Assembly (NCBI GenBank): GCA_030435675.1
Contig: JAUCMV010000049.1
Span: 1 to 16,000 of the forward strand
DNA: 16,000 bases
Source: Steinernema hermaphroditum
Taxonomy: Eukaryota > Nematoda > Chromadorea > Rhabditida > Steinernematidae
Direction: 5' to 3'
Program-made: the position numbers and the translations under genes
The notes under the pieces: generated by a model
Told to the model about the DNA's origin: nothing
Database searches by the model: none
What the model saw: the letters and a program-made list of their open reading frames with translations, nothing else
Part shown: positions 1-9,754 of the stretch, one piece after another
Layout of the letters: each line of letters starts with the position of its first letter
How positions within the stretch are numbered: the first letter of the stretch is position 1

Positions 1-57
1 GAACGCGCCTACTCTCGTTCGATTTCCTGCGGACTATCTTAGTCTCCTGCAAAACTT
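1..57. repeat. Partial monomer at the left edge
   Basis: This is the last 57 bases of a monomer whose front lies outside the window. It has back type 1 (CTACTCTCGTTCGATTTCC, then CCTGCGG) and reads TAGTCTCC where most copies read TAGTTTCC. It shows that the array continues to the left. Confidence 0.95.
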
Positions 58-230
58 TCAATTCGAGACAGACAGGGCCTTGCTCATACCAAAAGCTCTG
101 CATCTGACCCTCCTGCTCCAAAGTACCATATCATTTTTATGATTGGATCTTGTAGAACTGCACGAGCCTGATCGAACGCGCCTACTCTCGTTCGATTTCC
201 TGCGGACTATCTTAGTTTCCTGCAAAACTT
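58..230. repeat. Reference 173-bp monomer (type A1)
   Basis: First complete monomer, used here to describe the unit. In order it holds: the anchor TCAATTCGAGACAG (58-71); a variable front with GGGCCTTGCTCATACC and AAAAGCTCTGCATCTGACC; the stretch CTCCAAAGTACCATATCA, which is shortened in short monomers; a nearly invariant centre containing TTTTTATGATTGGATC and TTGTAGAACTGCACGAGCC (from about 134 to 170); an 8-base dyad (171-196); and a variable back with CCTGCGGACTATCTTAG leading into CCTGCAAAACTT. The next monomer starts at 231. I chose the phase for convenience; the true biological start of the unit is unknown. Confidence 0.95.
171..196. other. Perfect 8-bp dyad in back-type-1 monomers
   Basis: ATCGAACG (171-178) is the exact reverse complement of CGTTCGAT (189-196), with a 10-base loop. 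The same dyad is at 344-369, and a cut copy (left arm missing three bases) is at 1-23. From the third complete monomer on, the right arm reads CGTTGGAT or CGTTGGGA, so the match is imperfect. It could form a small hairpin or be a two-fold protein site; neither is shown by the sequence alone. Confidence 0.6.
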
Positions 231-576
231 TCAATTCGAGACAGACAGGGCCTTGCTCATACCAAAAGCTCTGCATCTGACCCTCCTGCTCCAAAGTACC
301 ATATCATTTTTATGATTGGATCTTGTAGAACTGCACGAGCCTGATCGAACGCGCCTACTCTCGTTCGATTTCCTGCGGACTATCTTAGTCTCCTGCAAAA
401 CTTTCAATTCGAGACAGACAGGGCCTTGCTCATACCAAAAGCTCTGCATCTGACCCTCCTGCTCCAAAGTACCATAGCATTTTTATGATTGGATCTTGTA
501 GAACTGCACGAGCCTGATCGAACGCGCCTACTCTCGTTGGATTTCCTGCGGACTATCTTAGTTTCCTGCAAAACTT

Positions 577-737
577 TCAATTCGAGACAGTTAGGGCCTT
601 GTTCATACAAAGAGTTATGCATCTGACCCCTCCGCTCCGATTTTTATGATCGGATCTTGTAGAACTGCACGAGCCTGATCGAACGCGCCTATTCCCGTTG
701 GGACTACTGTGGACTATCTTAGTTTCCTGCAAAACTT
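577..737. repeat. 161-bp short monomer (first C-like copy)
   Basis: This copy has GACAGTTAGGG, GAGTTATGC and CCCCTCCGCTCC. It lacks 12 bases between CTCC and TTTTTATG compared with 173-bp copies. It differs from core C copies by CTCCGATTTTTATG and ATGATCGG, and by GGACTACTG in the back. It is the only 161-bp monomer in the left domain. Confidence 0.9.
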
Positions 738-1432
738 TCAATTCGAGACAGACAGGGCCTTGCTCATACCAAAAGCTCTGCATCTGACCATCCTGCTCCA
801 AAGTACCATATCATTTTTATGATTGGATCTTGTAGAACTGCACGAGCCTGATCGAACGCGCCTATTCCCGTTGGGATTACTGTGGACTATCTTAGTTTCC
901 TGCAAAACTTTCAATTCGAGACAGATAGGGCCTTGTTCATACAAAGAGTTCTGCATCTGACCCTCCTGCTCCAAAGTAACATATCATTTTTATGATTGGA
1001 TCTTGTAGAACTGCACGAGCCTGATCGAACGCACCTATTCCCGTTGGGATTACTGTGGACTATCTTAGTTTCCTGCAAAACTTTCAATACGAGACAGATA
1101 GGGCCTTGTTCATACAAAGAGTTCTGCATCTGACCCTCCTGCTCCAAAGTACCATAGCATTTTTATGACTGGATCTTGTAGAACTGCACGAGCCTGATCG
1201 AACGCGCCTATTCCCGTTGGGATTACTGTGGACTATCTTAGTTTCCTGCAAAACTTTCAATTCGAGACAGACAGGGCCTTGCTCATATCAAAAGCTCTGC
1301 ATCTGACCATCCTGCTCCAAAGTACCATATCATTTTTATGATTGGATCTTGTAGAACTGCACGAGCCTGATCAAACGCGCCTACTCTCGTTGGATTTCCT
1401 GCGGACTATCTTAGTTTCCTGCAAAACTTTCA

Positions 1433-1449
1433 ATTCGAGACAGCAGGGC
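1433..1449 (+). other. CENP-B-box-like 17-mer, one mismatch (representative)
   Basis: The 17 bases ATTCGAGACAGCAGGGC fit the CENP-B box core NTTCGNNNNANNCGGGN at eight of nine fixed positions; A replaces the C of CGGG. The same one-mismatch site falls at bases 4-20 of B and E monomers (for example 3497-3513). Type A monomers also have one mismatch, at a different base (CAGG). Types C and D have two, and D' and F also lose the TTCG. The match may be chance, and CENP-B binding is known mainly from mammals. Confidence 0.3.
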
Positions 1450-1775
1450 CCTTGCTCATACCAAATGCTCTGCATCTGACCCTCCTGCTCCAAAGTACCA
1501 TATCATTTTTATGATTGGATCTTGTAGAACTGCACGAGCCTGATCGAACGCGCCTATTCCCGTTGGGATTACTGTGGACTATCTTAGTTTCCTGCAAAAC
1601 TTTCAATTCGAGACAGCAGGGCCCTTGCTCATACCAAAAGCTCTGCATCTGACCCTCCTGCTCCAAAGTACCATATCATTTTTATGATTGGATCTTGTAG
1701 AACTGCACGAGCCTGATCGAACGCGCCTATTCCCGTTGGATTTCCTGTGGACTATCTTAGTTTCCTGCAAAACTT

Positions 1776-1941
1776 TCAATTCGAGACAGTTAGGGCCTTG
1801 TTCATACAAAGAGTTATGCATCTGACCCTTCGGCTCCAATAATATTTTTATGATTGGATCTTGTAGAACTGCACGAGCCTGATCGAACGCGCCTACTCTC
1901 GTTGGATTTCCTGCGGACTATCTTAGTTTCCTGCAAAACTT
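1776..1941. repeat. 166-bp monomer with unique junction
   Basis: C-like front (GACAGTTAGGG, GAGTTATGC), but the variable-length spot reads CCCTTCGGCTCCAATAATATTTTTATG, so it is seven bases shorter than the standard unit and five longer than normal C copies. The back is type 1-like (CTACTCTCGTTGG, CCTGCGG). This is the only monomer of this length. The change is not a multiple of three and breaks the minus-strand reading frame present in neighbouring copies. Confidence 0.9.
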
Positions 1942-2109
1942 TCAATTCGAGACAGTTAGGGCCTTGTTCATACAAAGAGTTATGCATCTGACCCCTCCGC
2001 TCCAAGTATATATTTTTATGATTGGATCTTGTAGAACTGCACGAGCGTGATCAAACGCGCCTACTCTCGTTGGATTTCCTGCGGACTATCTTAGTTTCCT
2101 GCAAAACTT
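1942..2109. repeat. 168-bp monomer with unique junction
   Basis: C-like front with CCCCTCCGCTCCAAGTATATATTTTTATG at the variable-length spot, five bases shorter than standard. It also has two private changes in the usually constant centre: CACGAGCGTGATC and GATCAAACG. It sits next to the 166-bp copy, so these two neighbours may show intermediate or independent stages of the deletion fixed at 161 bp in the core; that is inference. Confidence 0.9.
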
Positions 2110-2282
2110 TCAATTCGAGACAGCAGGGCCCTTGCTCATACCAAATGCTCTGCATCTGACCCTCCTGCTCCAAAGTACCATATCATTTTTATGATTGGAT
2201 CTTGTAGAACTGCACGAGCCTGATCGAACGCGCCTATTCCCGTTGAGATTACTGTGGACTATCTCAGTTTCCTGCAAAACTT

Positions 2283-3310
2283 TCAATTGGAGACAGATAG
2301 GGCCTTGCTCATACCAAAAGCTCTGCATCTGACCCTCCTGCTCCAAAGTACCATATCATTTTTATGATTGGATCTTGTAGAACTGCACGAGCCTGATCGA
2401 ACGCGCCTATTCCCGTTGGGATTACTGTGGACTATCTTAGTTTCGTGCAAAACTTTCAATTCGAGACAGCAGGGCCCTTGCTCATACCAAATGCTCTGCA
2501 TCTGACCCTCCTGCTCCAAAGTACCATATCATTTTTATGATTGGATCTTGTAGAACTGCACGAGCCTGATCAAACGCGCCTACTCTCGTTGGATTTCCTG
2601 CGGACTATCTTAGTTTCCTGCAAAACTTTCAATTGGAGACAGATAGGGCCTTGCTCATACCAAAAGCTCTGCATCTGACCCTCCTGCTCCAAAGTACCAT
2701 AGCATTTTTATGAATGGATCTTGTAGAACTGCACGAGCCTGATCGAACGCGCCTATTCCCGTTGGGATTACTGTGGACTATCTTAGTTTCGTGCAAAACT
2801 TTCAATTCGAGACAGCAGGGCCCTTGCTCATACCAAATGCTCTGCATCTGACCCTCCTGCTCCAAAGTACCATATCATTTTTATGATTGGATCTTGTAGA
2901 ACTGCACGAGCCTGATCGAACGCGCCTATTCCCGTTGGGATTACTGTGGACTATCTTAGTTTCGTGCAAAACTTTCAATTCGAGACAGCAGGGCCCTTGC
3001 TCATACCAAATGCTCTGCATCTGACCCTCCTGCTCCAAAGTACCATATCATTTTTATGATTGGATCTTGTAGAACTGCACGAGCCTGATCGAACGCGCCT
3101 ATTCCCGTTGGGATTACTGTGGACTATCTTAGTTTCGTGCAAAACTTTCAATTCGAGACAGCAGGGCCCTTGCTCATACCAAAAGCTCTGCATCTGACCC
3201 TCCTGCTCCAAAGTACCATATCATTTTTATGATTGGATCTTGTAGAACTGCACGAGCCTGATCGAACGCGCCTATTCCCGTTGGGATTACTGTGGACTAT
3301 CTTAGTTTCG
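2283..3310. repeat. Local subfamily marked by TTTCGTGC
   Basis: Five of these six monomers carry a C-to-G change giving TTTCGTGC, at 2445, 2791, 2964, 3137 and 3310. All other copies read CCTGC here. The monomer at 2456 lacks it. The three copies 2802-3320 are near-identical B2 units that differ at AAATGC or AAAAGC. Because the marker is confined to about 0.9 kb, it records a small local expansion just outside the core. Confidence 0.85.
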
Positions 3311-5386
3311 TGCAAAACTTTCAATTCGAGACAGCAGGGCCCTTGCTCATACCAAATGCTCTGCATCTGACCCTCCTGCTCCAAAGTACCATATCATTTT
3401 TATGATTGGATCTTGTAGAACTGCACGAGCCTGGTCGAACGCGCCTATTCCCGTTGGGATTACTGTGGACTATCTTAGTTTCCTGCAAAACTTTCAATTC
3501 GAGACAGCAGGGCCCTTGCTCATACCAAATGCTCTGCATCTGACCCTCCTGCTCCAAAGTACCATATCATTTTTATGATTGGATCTTGTAGAACTGCACG
3601 AGCCTGATCGAACGCGCCTATTCCCGTTGGGATTACTGTGGACTATCTCAGTTTCCTGCAAAACTTTCAATTCGAGACAGCAGGGCCCTTGCTCATACCA
3701 AAAGCTCTGCATCCGACCCTCCTGCTCCAAAGTACCATATCATTTTTATGATTGGATCTTGTAGAACTGCACGAGCCTGATCGAACGCGCCTATTTCCGT
3801 TGGATTTCCTGTGGACTATCTTAGTTTCCTGCAAAACTTTCAATTCGAGACAGTTAGGGCCTTGTTCATACAAAGAGTTATGCATCTGACCCCTCCGCTC
3901 CAATTTTTATGATTGGATCTTGTAGAACTGCACGAGCCTGATCGAACGCGCCTATTCCCGTTGGGATTACTGTGGACTATCTTAGTTTCCTGCAAAACTT
4001 TCAATTCGAGACAGATAGGGCCTTGTTCATACAAAGAGTTCTGCATCTGACCCTCCTGCTCCAAAGTACCATATCATTTTTATGATTGGATCTTGTAGAA
4101 CTGCACGAACCTGATCGAACGCGCCTATTCCCGTTGGGATTACTGTGGACTATCTTAGTTTCCTGCAAAACTTTCAATACGAGACAGATAGGGCCTTGTT
4201 CATACAAAGAGTTCTGCATCTGACCCTCCTGCTCCAAAGTACCATAGCATTTTTATGATTGGATCTTGTAGAACTGCACGAGCCTGATCGAACGCGCCTA
4301 CTCTTGTTGGATTTCCTGTGGACTATCTTAGTTTCCTGCAAAACTTTCAATTCGAGACAACAGGGCCCTTGCTCATACCAAATGCTCTGCATCTGACCCT
4401 CCTGCTCCAAAGTACCATATCATTTTTATGATTGGATCTTGTAGAACTGCACGAGCCTGATCGAACGCGCCTATTCCCGTTGGGATTACTGTCGACTATC
4501 TTAGTTTCCTGCAAAACTTTCAATTCGAGACAGATAGGGCCTTGTTCATACAAAGAGTTCTGCATCTGACCCTCCTGCTCCAAAGTACCATATCATTTTT
4601 ATGATTGGATCTTGTAGAACTGCACGAGCCTGGTCGAACGCGCCTATTCCCGTTGGGATTACTGTGGACTATCTTAGTTTCCTGCAAAACTTTCAATTCG
4701 AGACAGCAGGGCCCTTGCTCATACCAAATGCTCTGCATCTGACCCTCCTGCTCCAAAGTACCATATCATTTTTATGATTGGATCTTGTAGAACTGCACGA
4801 GCCTGATCGAACGCGCCTATTCCCGTTGGGATTACTGTGGACTATCTCAGTTTCCTGCAAAACTTTCAATTCGAGACAGCAGGGCCCTTGCTCATACCAA
4901 AAGCTCTGCATCCGACCCTCCTGCTCCAAAGTACCATATCATTTTTATGATTGGATCTTGTAGAACTGCACGAGCCTGATCGAACGCGCCTATTTCCGTT
5001 GGATTTCCTGTGGACTATCTTAGTTTCCTGCAAAACTTTCAATTCGAGACAGTTAGGGCCTTGTTCATACAAAGAGTTATGCATCTGACCCCTCCGCTCC
5101 AATTTTTATGATTGGATCTTGTAGAACTGCACGAGCCTGATCGAACGCGCCTATTCCCGTTGGGATTACTGTGGACTATCTTAGTTTCCTGCAAAACTTT
5201 CAATTCGAGACAGATAGGGCCTTGTTCATACAAAGAGTTCTGCATCTGACCCTCCTGCTCCAAAGTACCATATCATTTTTATGATTGGATCTTGTAGAAC
5301 TGCACGAGCCTGATCGAACGCGCCTATTCCCGTTGGGATTACTGTGGACTATCTTAGTTTCCTGCAAAACTTTCAATTCGAGACAG
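3311..5386. repeat. Long duplicated segment, copy 1 (offset 8011)
   Basis: This 2076-bp stretch matches 11322-13397 base for base as far as I can read, except at 4360 (GACAACAGG here, GACAGCAGG there). It holds the series B5-B7-E3-C2-D8-D'4-B6-D5-B7-E3-C2-D2. The match breaks at 3310 (G against C) on the left and at 5387 (C against A) on the right. Two so similar copies 8 kb apart imply a recent copying event or an assembly duplication. Confidence 0.85.
3840..5038. repeat. Seven-monomer higher-order block, 1199 bp
   Basis: Order C2-D8-D'4-B6-D5-B7-E3, one 161-bp plus six 173-bp monomers. This is the fullest block that recurs: the same order stands at 11851-13049. Block-specific markers are ACGAACC in D8, CAATACGAG and CCATAGCA in D', CTCTTGTTGG in the back of D'4, ACTGTCGAC (a SalI site) in B6, CCTGGTCG in D5, TATCTCAG in B7 and GCATCCGACC in E3. 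The B6 copy here has a private GACAACAGG. Confidence 0.88.
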
Positions 5387-5545
5387 CAGGGCCCTTGCTC
5401 ATACCAAATGCTCTGCATCTGACCCTCCTGCTCCAAAGTACCATATCATTTTTATGATTGGATCTTGTAGAACTGCACGAGCCTGATCGAACGCGCCTAC
5501 TCTTGTTGGATTTCCTGCGGACTATCTTAGTTTCCTGCAAAACTT
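5039..5545. repeat. Three-monomer block, 507 bp (C2-D2-B4)
   Basis: Compared with the 1199-bp block, the D copy lacks the ACGAACC mark and is followed by a B front joined to back type 4 (CTACTCTTGTTGG, but with CCTGCGG). The middle of the full block is missing, as expected from unequal exchange between non-equivalent monomers. Confidence 0.85.
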
Positions 5546-6398
5546 TCAATTCGAGACAGTTAGGGCCTTGTTCGTACAAAGAGTTATGCATCTGACCCCT
5601 CCGCTCCAATTTTTATGATTGGATCTTGTAGAACTGCACGAGCCTGATCGAACGCGCCTATTCCCGTTGGGATTACTGTGGACTATCTTAGTTTCCTGCA
5701 AAACTTTCAATTCGAGACAGATAGGGCCTTGTTCATACAAAGAGTTCTGCATCTGACCCTCCTGCTCCAAAGTACCATATCATTTTTATGATTGGATCTT
5801 GTAGAACTGCACGAACCTGATCGAACGCGCCTATTCCCGTTGGGATTACTGTGGACTATCTTAGTTTCCTGCAAAACTTTCAATACGAGACAGATAGGGC
5901 CTTGTTCATACAAAGAGTTCTGCATCTGACCCTCCTGCTCCAAAGTACCATAGCATTTTTATGATTGGATCTTGTAGAACTGCACGAGCCTGATCGAACG
6001 CGCCTACTCTTGTTGGATTTCCTGTGGACTATCTTAGTTTCCTGCAAAACTTTCAATTCGAGACAGCAGGGCCCTTGCTCATACCAAATGCTCTGCATCT
6101 GACCCTCCTGCTCCAAAGTACCATATCATTTTTATGATTGGATCTTGTAGAACTGCACGAGCCTGATCGAACGCGCCTATTCCCGTTGGGATTACTGTCG
6201 ACTATCTTAGTTTCCTGCAAAACTTTCAATTCGAGACAGATAGGGCCTTGTTCATACAAAGAGTTCTGCATCTGACCCTCCTGCTCCAAAGTACCATATC
6301 ATTTTTATGATTGGATCTTGTAGAACTGCACGAGCCTGATCGAACGCGCCTATTTCCGTTGGATTTCCTGTGGACTATCTTAGTTTCCTGCAAAACTT
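5546..6398. repeat. Five-monomer block, 853 bp (C2-D8-D'4-B6-D3)
   Basis: The block opens like the full unit but ends with a D front joined to back type 3, so D5-B7-E3 has collapsed into one hybrid monomer. The C copy has a private TTCGTAC (5574) where others read TTCATAC. From 5575 on it belongs to the segment copied at 7788-9754. Confidence 0.85.
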
Positions 6399-7541
6399 TC
6401 AATTCGAGACAGTTAGGGCCTTGTTCATACAAAGAGTTATGCATCTGACCCCTCCGCTCCAATTTTTATGATTGGATCTTGTAGAACTGCACGAGCCTGA
6501 TCGAACGCGCCTATTCCCGTTGGGATTACTGTGGACTATCTTAGTTTCCTGCAAAACTTTCAATTCGAGACAGATAGGGCCTTGTTCATACAAAGAGTTC
6601 TGCATCTGACCCTCCTGCTCCAAAGTACCATATCATTTTTATGATTGGATCTTGTAGAACTGCACGAACCTGATCGAACGCGCCTATTCCCGTTGGGATT
6701 ACTGTGGACTATCTTAGTTTCCTGCAAAACTTTCAATACGAGACAGATAGGGCCTTGTTCATACAAAGAGTTCTGCATCTGACCCTCCTGCTCCAAAGTA
6801 CCATAGCATTTTTATGATTGGATCTTGTAGAACTGCACGAGCCTGATCGAACGCGCCTACTCTTGTTGGATTTCCTGTGGACTATCTTAGTTTCCTGCAA
6901 AACTTTCAATTCGAGACAGCAGGGCCCTTGCTCATACCAAATGCTCTGCATCTGACCCTCCTGCTCCAAAGTACCATATCATTTTTATGATTGGATCTTG
7001 TAGAACTGCACGAGCCTGGTCGAACGCGCCTATTCCCGTTGGGATTACTGTGGACTATCTTAGTTTCCTGCAAAACTTTCAATTCGAGACAGCAGGGCCC
7101 TTGCTCATACCAAATGCTCTGCATCTGACCCTCCTGCTCCAAAGTACCATATCATTTTTATGATTGGATCTTGTAGAACTGCACGAGCCTGATCGAACGC
7201 GCCTATTCCCGTTGGGATTACTGTGGACTATCTCAGTTTCCTGCAAAAATTTCAATTCGAGACAGCAGGGCCCTTGCTCATACCAAAAGCTCTGCATCCG
7301 ACCCTCCTGCTCCAAAGTACCATATCATTTTTATGATTGGATCTTGTAGAACTGCACGAGCCTGATCGAACGCGCCTATTTCCGTTGGATTTCCTGTGGA
7401 CTATCTTAGTTTCCTGCAAAACTTTCAATTCGAGACAGTTAGGGCCTTGTTCATACAAAGAGTTATGCATCTGACCCCTCCGCTCCAATTTTTATGATTG
7501 GATCTTGTAGAACTGCACGAGCCTGATCGAACGCGCCTATT
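5575..7541. repeat. Long duplicated segment, copy 1 (offset 2213)
   Basis: This 1967-bp stretch matches 7788-9754 at an offset of 2213 bp (13 monomers: ten of 173 and three of 161). The only difference I see is 5885 (CAATACGAG here) against 8098 (CAATTCGAG). Both copies share the private change at 7249/9462 (CCTGCAAAAATTTC instead of CCTGCAAAACTTTC). Only 246 bp separate the copies, so this is close to a tandem duplication of a 13-monomer unit. Confidence 0.87.
6399..7424. repeat. Six-monomer block, 1026 bp (C2-D8-D'4-B5-B7-E3)
   Basis: Like the full seven-monomer block, but B6-D5 is replaced by one hybrid B5. The B7 copy carries the rare C-to-A change at 7249. The same block recurs at 8612-9637. 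Confidence 0.87.
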
Positions 7542-7758
7542 CCCGTTGGGATTACTGTGGACTATCTTAGTTTCCTGCAAAACTTTCAATTCGAGACAGA
7601 TAGGGCCTTGTTCATACAAAGAGTTCTGCATCTGACCCTCCTGCTCCAAAGTACCATATCATTTTTATGATTGGATCTTGTAGAACTGCACGAACCTGAT
7701 CGAACGCGCCTATTCCCGTTGGGATTACTGTGGACTATCTTAGTTTCCTGCAAAACTT
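7425..7758. repeat. Two-monomer block, 334 bp (C2-D8)
   Basis: A short block made of C2 and D8, followed directly by the hybrid short monomer at 7759. The usual D'4 partner and the rest of the block are absent. Confidence 0.85.
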
Positions 7759-7919
7759 TCAATACGAGACAGATAGGGCCTTGTTCATACAAAGAGTTAT
7801 GCATCTGACCCCTCCGCTCCAATTTTTATGATTGGATCTTGTAGAACTGCACGAGCCTGATCGAACGCGCCTATTCCCGTTGGGATTACTGTGGACTATC
7901 TTAGTTTCCTGCAAAACTT
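7759..7919. repeat. Hybrid short monomer (D' front fused to C deletion)
   Basis: It begins as D' (CAATACGAG, GATAGGG, CAAAGAG) and then switches to C (TTATGC, CCCCTCCGCTCC, 12-base deletion), with back type 2. The switch lies within about 30 bases around CATACAAAGAG, which both parents share. It is the clearest single-monomer recombinant in the window and sits at the left end of the second copy of the 2213-bp duplication. Confidence 0.85.
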
Positions 7920-8611
7920 TCAATTCGAGACAGATAGGGCCTTGTTCATACAAAGAGTTCTGCATCTGACCCTCCTGCTCCAAAGTACCATATCATTTTT
8001 ATGATTGGATCTTGTAGAACTGCACGAACCTGATCGAACGCGCCTATTCCCGTTGGGATTACTGTGGACTATCTTAGTTTCCTGCAAAACTTTCAATTCG
8101 AGACAGATAGGGCCTTGTTCATACAAAGAGTTCTGCATCTGACCCTCCTGCTCCAAAGTACCATAGCATTTTTATGATTGGATCTTGTAGAACTGCACGA
8201 GCCTGATCGAACGCGCCTACTCTTGTTGGATTTCCTGTGGACTATCTTAGTTTCCTGCAAAACTTTCAATTCGAGACAGCAGGGCCCTTGCTCATACCAA
8301 ATGCTCTGCATCTGACCCTCCTGCTCCAAAGTACCATATCATTTTTATGATTGGATCTTGTAGAACTGCACGAGCCTGATCGAACGCGCCTATTCCCGTT
8401 GGGATTACTGTCGACTATCTTAGTTTCCTGCAAAACTTTCAATTCGAGACAGATAGGGCCTTGTTCATACAAAGAGTTCTGCATCTGACCCTCCTGCTCC
8501 AAAGTACCATATCATTTTTATGATTGGATCTTGTAGAACTGCACGAGCCTGATCGAACGCGCCTATTTCCGTTGGATTTCCTGTGGACTATCTTAGTTTC
8601 CTGCAAAACTT
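7759..8611. repeat. Five-monomer block, 853 bp (D'/C2-D8-D4-B6-D3)
   Basis: Counterpart of 5546-6398. It differs in the hybrid first monomer and in the third monomer, which reads CAATTCGAG and so is D rather than D', although it keeps the CCATAGCA mark. Confidence 0.85.
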
Positions 8612-9754
8612 TCAATTCGAGACAGTTAGGGCCTTGTTCATACAAAGAGTTATGCATCTGACCCCTCCGCTCCAATTTTTATGATTGGATCTTGTAGAAC
8701 TGCACGAGCCTGATCGAACGCGCCTATTCCCGTTGGGATTACTGTGGACTATCTTAGTTTCCTGCAAAACTTTCAATTCGAGACAGATAGGGCCTTGTTC
8801 ATACAAAGAGTTCTGCATCTGACCCTCCTGCTCCAAAGTACCATATCATTTTTATGATTGGATCTTGTAGAACTGCACGAACCTGATCGAACGCGCCTAT
8901 TCCCGTTGGGATTACTGTGGACTATCTTAGTTTCCTGCAAAACTTTCAATACGAGACAGATAGGGCCTTGTTCATACAAAGAGTTCTGCATCTGACCCTC
9001 CTGCTCCAAAGTACCATAGCATTTTTATGATTGGATCTTGTAGAACTGCACGAGCCTGATCGAACGCGCCTACTCTTGTTGGATTTCCTGTGGACTATCT
9101 TAGTTTCCTGCAAAACTTTCAATTCGAGACAGCAGGGCCCTTGCTCATACCAAATGCTCTGCATCTGACCCTCCTGCTCCAAAGTACCATATCATTTTTA
9201 TGATTGGATCTTGTAGAACTGCACGAGCCTGGTCGAACGCGCCTATTCCCGTTGGGATTACTGTGGACTATCTTAGTTTCCTGCAAAACTTTCAATTCGA
9301 GACAGCAGGGCCCTTGCTCATACCAAATGCTCTGCATCTGACCCTCCTGCTCCAAAGTACCATATCATTTTTATGATTGGATCTTGTAGAACTGCACGAG
9401 CCTGATCGAACGCGCCTATTCCCGTTGGGATTACTGTGGACTATCTCAGTTTCCTGCAAAAATTTCAATTCGAGACAGCAGGGCCCTTGCTCATACCAAA
9501 AGCTCTGCATCCGACCCTCCTGCTCCAAAGTACCATATCATTTTTATGATTGGATCTTGTAGAACTGCACGAGCCTGATCGAACGCGCCTATTTCCGTTG
9601 GATTTCCTGTGGACTATCTTAGTTTCCTGCAAAACTTTCAATTCGAGACAGTTAGGGCCTTGTTCATACAAAGAGTTATGCATCTGACCCCTCCGCTCCA
9701 ATTTTTATGATTGGATCTTGTAGAACTGCACGAGCCTGATCGAACGCGCCTATT
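7788..9754. repeat. Long duplicated segment, copy 2 (offset 2213)
   Basis: Second copy of 5575-7541. The match ends at 9755, where TATTTCCG stands against TATTCCCG at 7542. On the left it ends inside the hybrid monomer, at the base aligned with 5574. Confidence 0.87.
8612..9637. repeat. Six-monomer block, 1026 bp, second copy
   Basis: C2-D8-D'4-B5-B7-E3, the same order as 6399-7424 and without visible difference, including the rare C-to-A change at 9462. Confidence 0.87.

Larger units (their letters stand above)
1..3310. repeat. Left domain: mixed monomers without fixed higher-order
   Basis: Nineteen complete monomers (starts 58 to 3148). By my reading the types run A1, A1, A1, C2-like (577), A2, D2, D'2, A1, B2, B with CTATTCCCGTTGGATTT (1603), C-like (1776), C-like (1942), B2, F2, B1, F2, B2, B2, B2. 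Two back-type-1 copies (1257 and 2456) read GATCAAACG instead of GATCGAACG. Types A, F and back type 1 are common here and almost absent from the core. Private substitutions are more frequent than in the core, for example GGACTACTG in 577-737, AAAGTAACATA near 975, GAACGCACC near 1030 and CCGTTGAGATT near 2240. This suggests an older or less homogenised part of the array; that reading is inference. Confidence 0.85.

Noticed and set aside
160..200. Hammerhead ribozyme, as found in some tandem satellites (CTGATCGAAC)
   Set aside because: The core would need CTGANGA followed by a stem and GAAA; here CTGA is followed by TCGAACG, and I find no matching core on either strand.
186..200. tRNA-like B box (GTTCGATTTCC)
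   Set aside because: It has an extra base compared with the B-box consensus, occurs only in a few left-domain copies, and has no convincing A box or acceptor stem.
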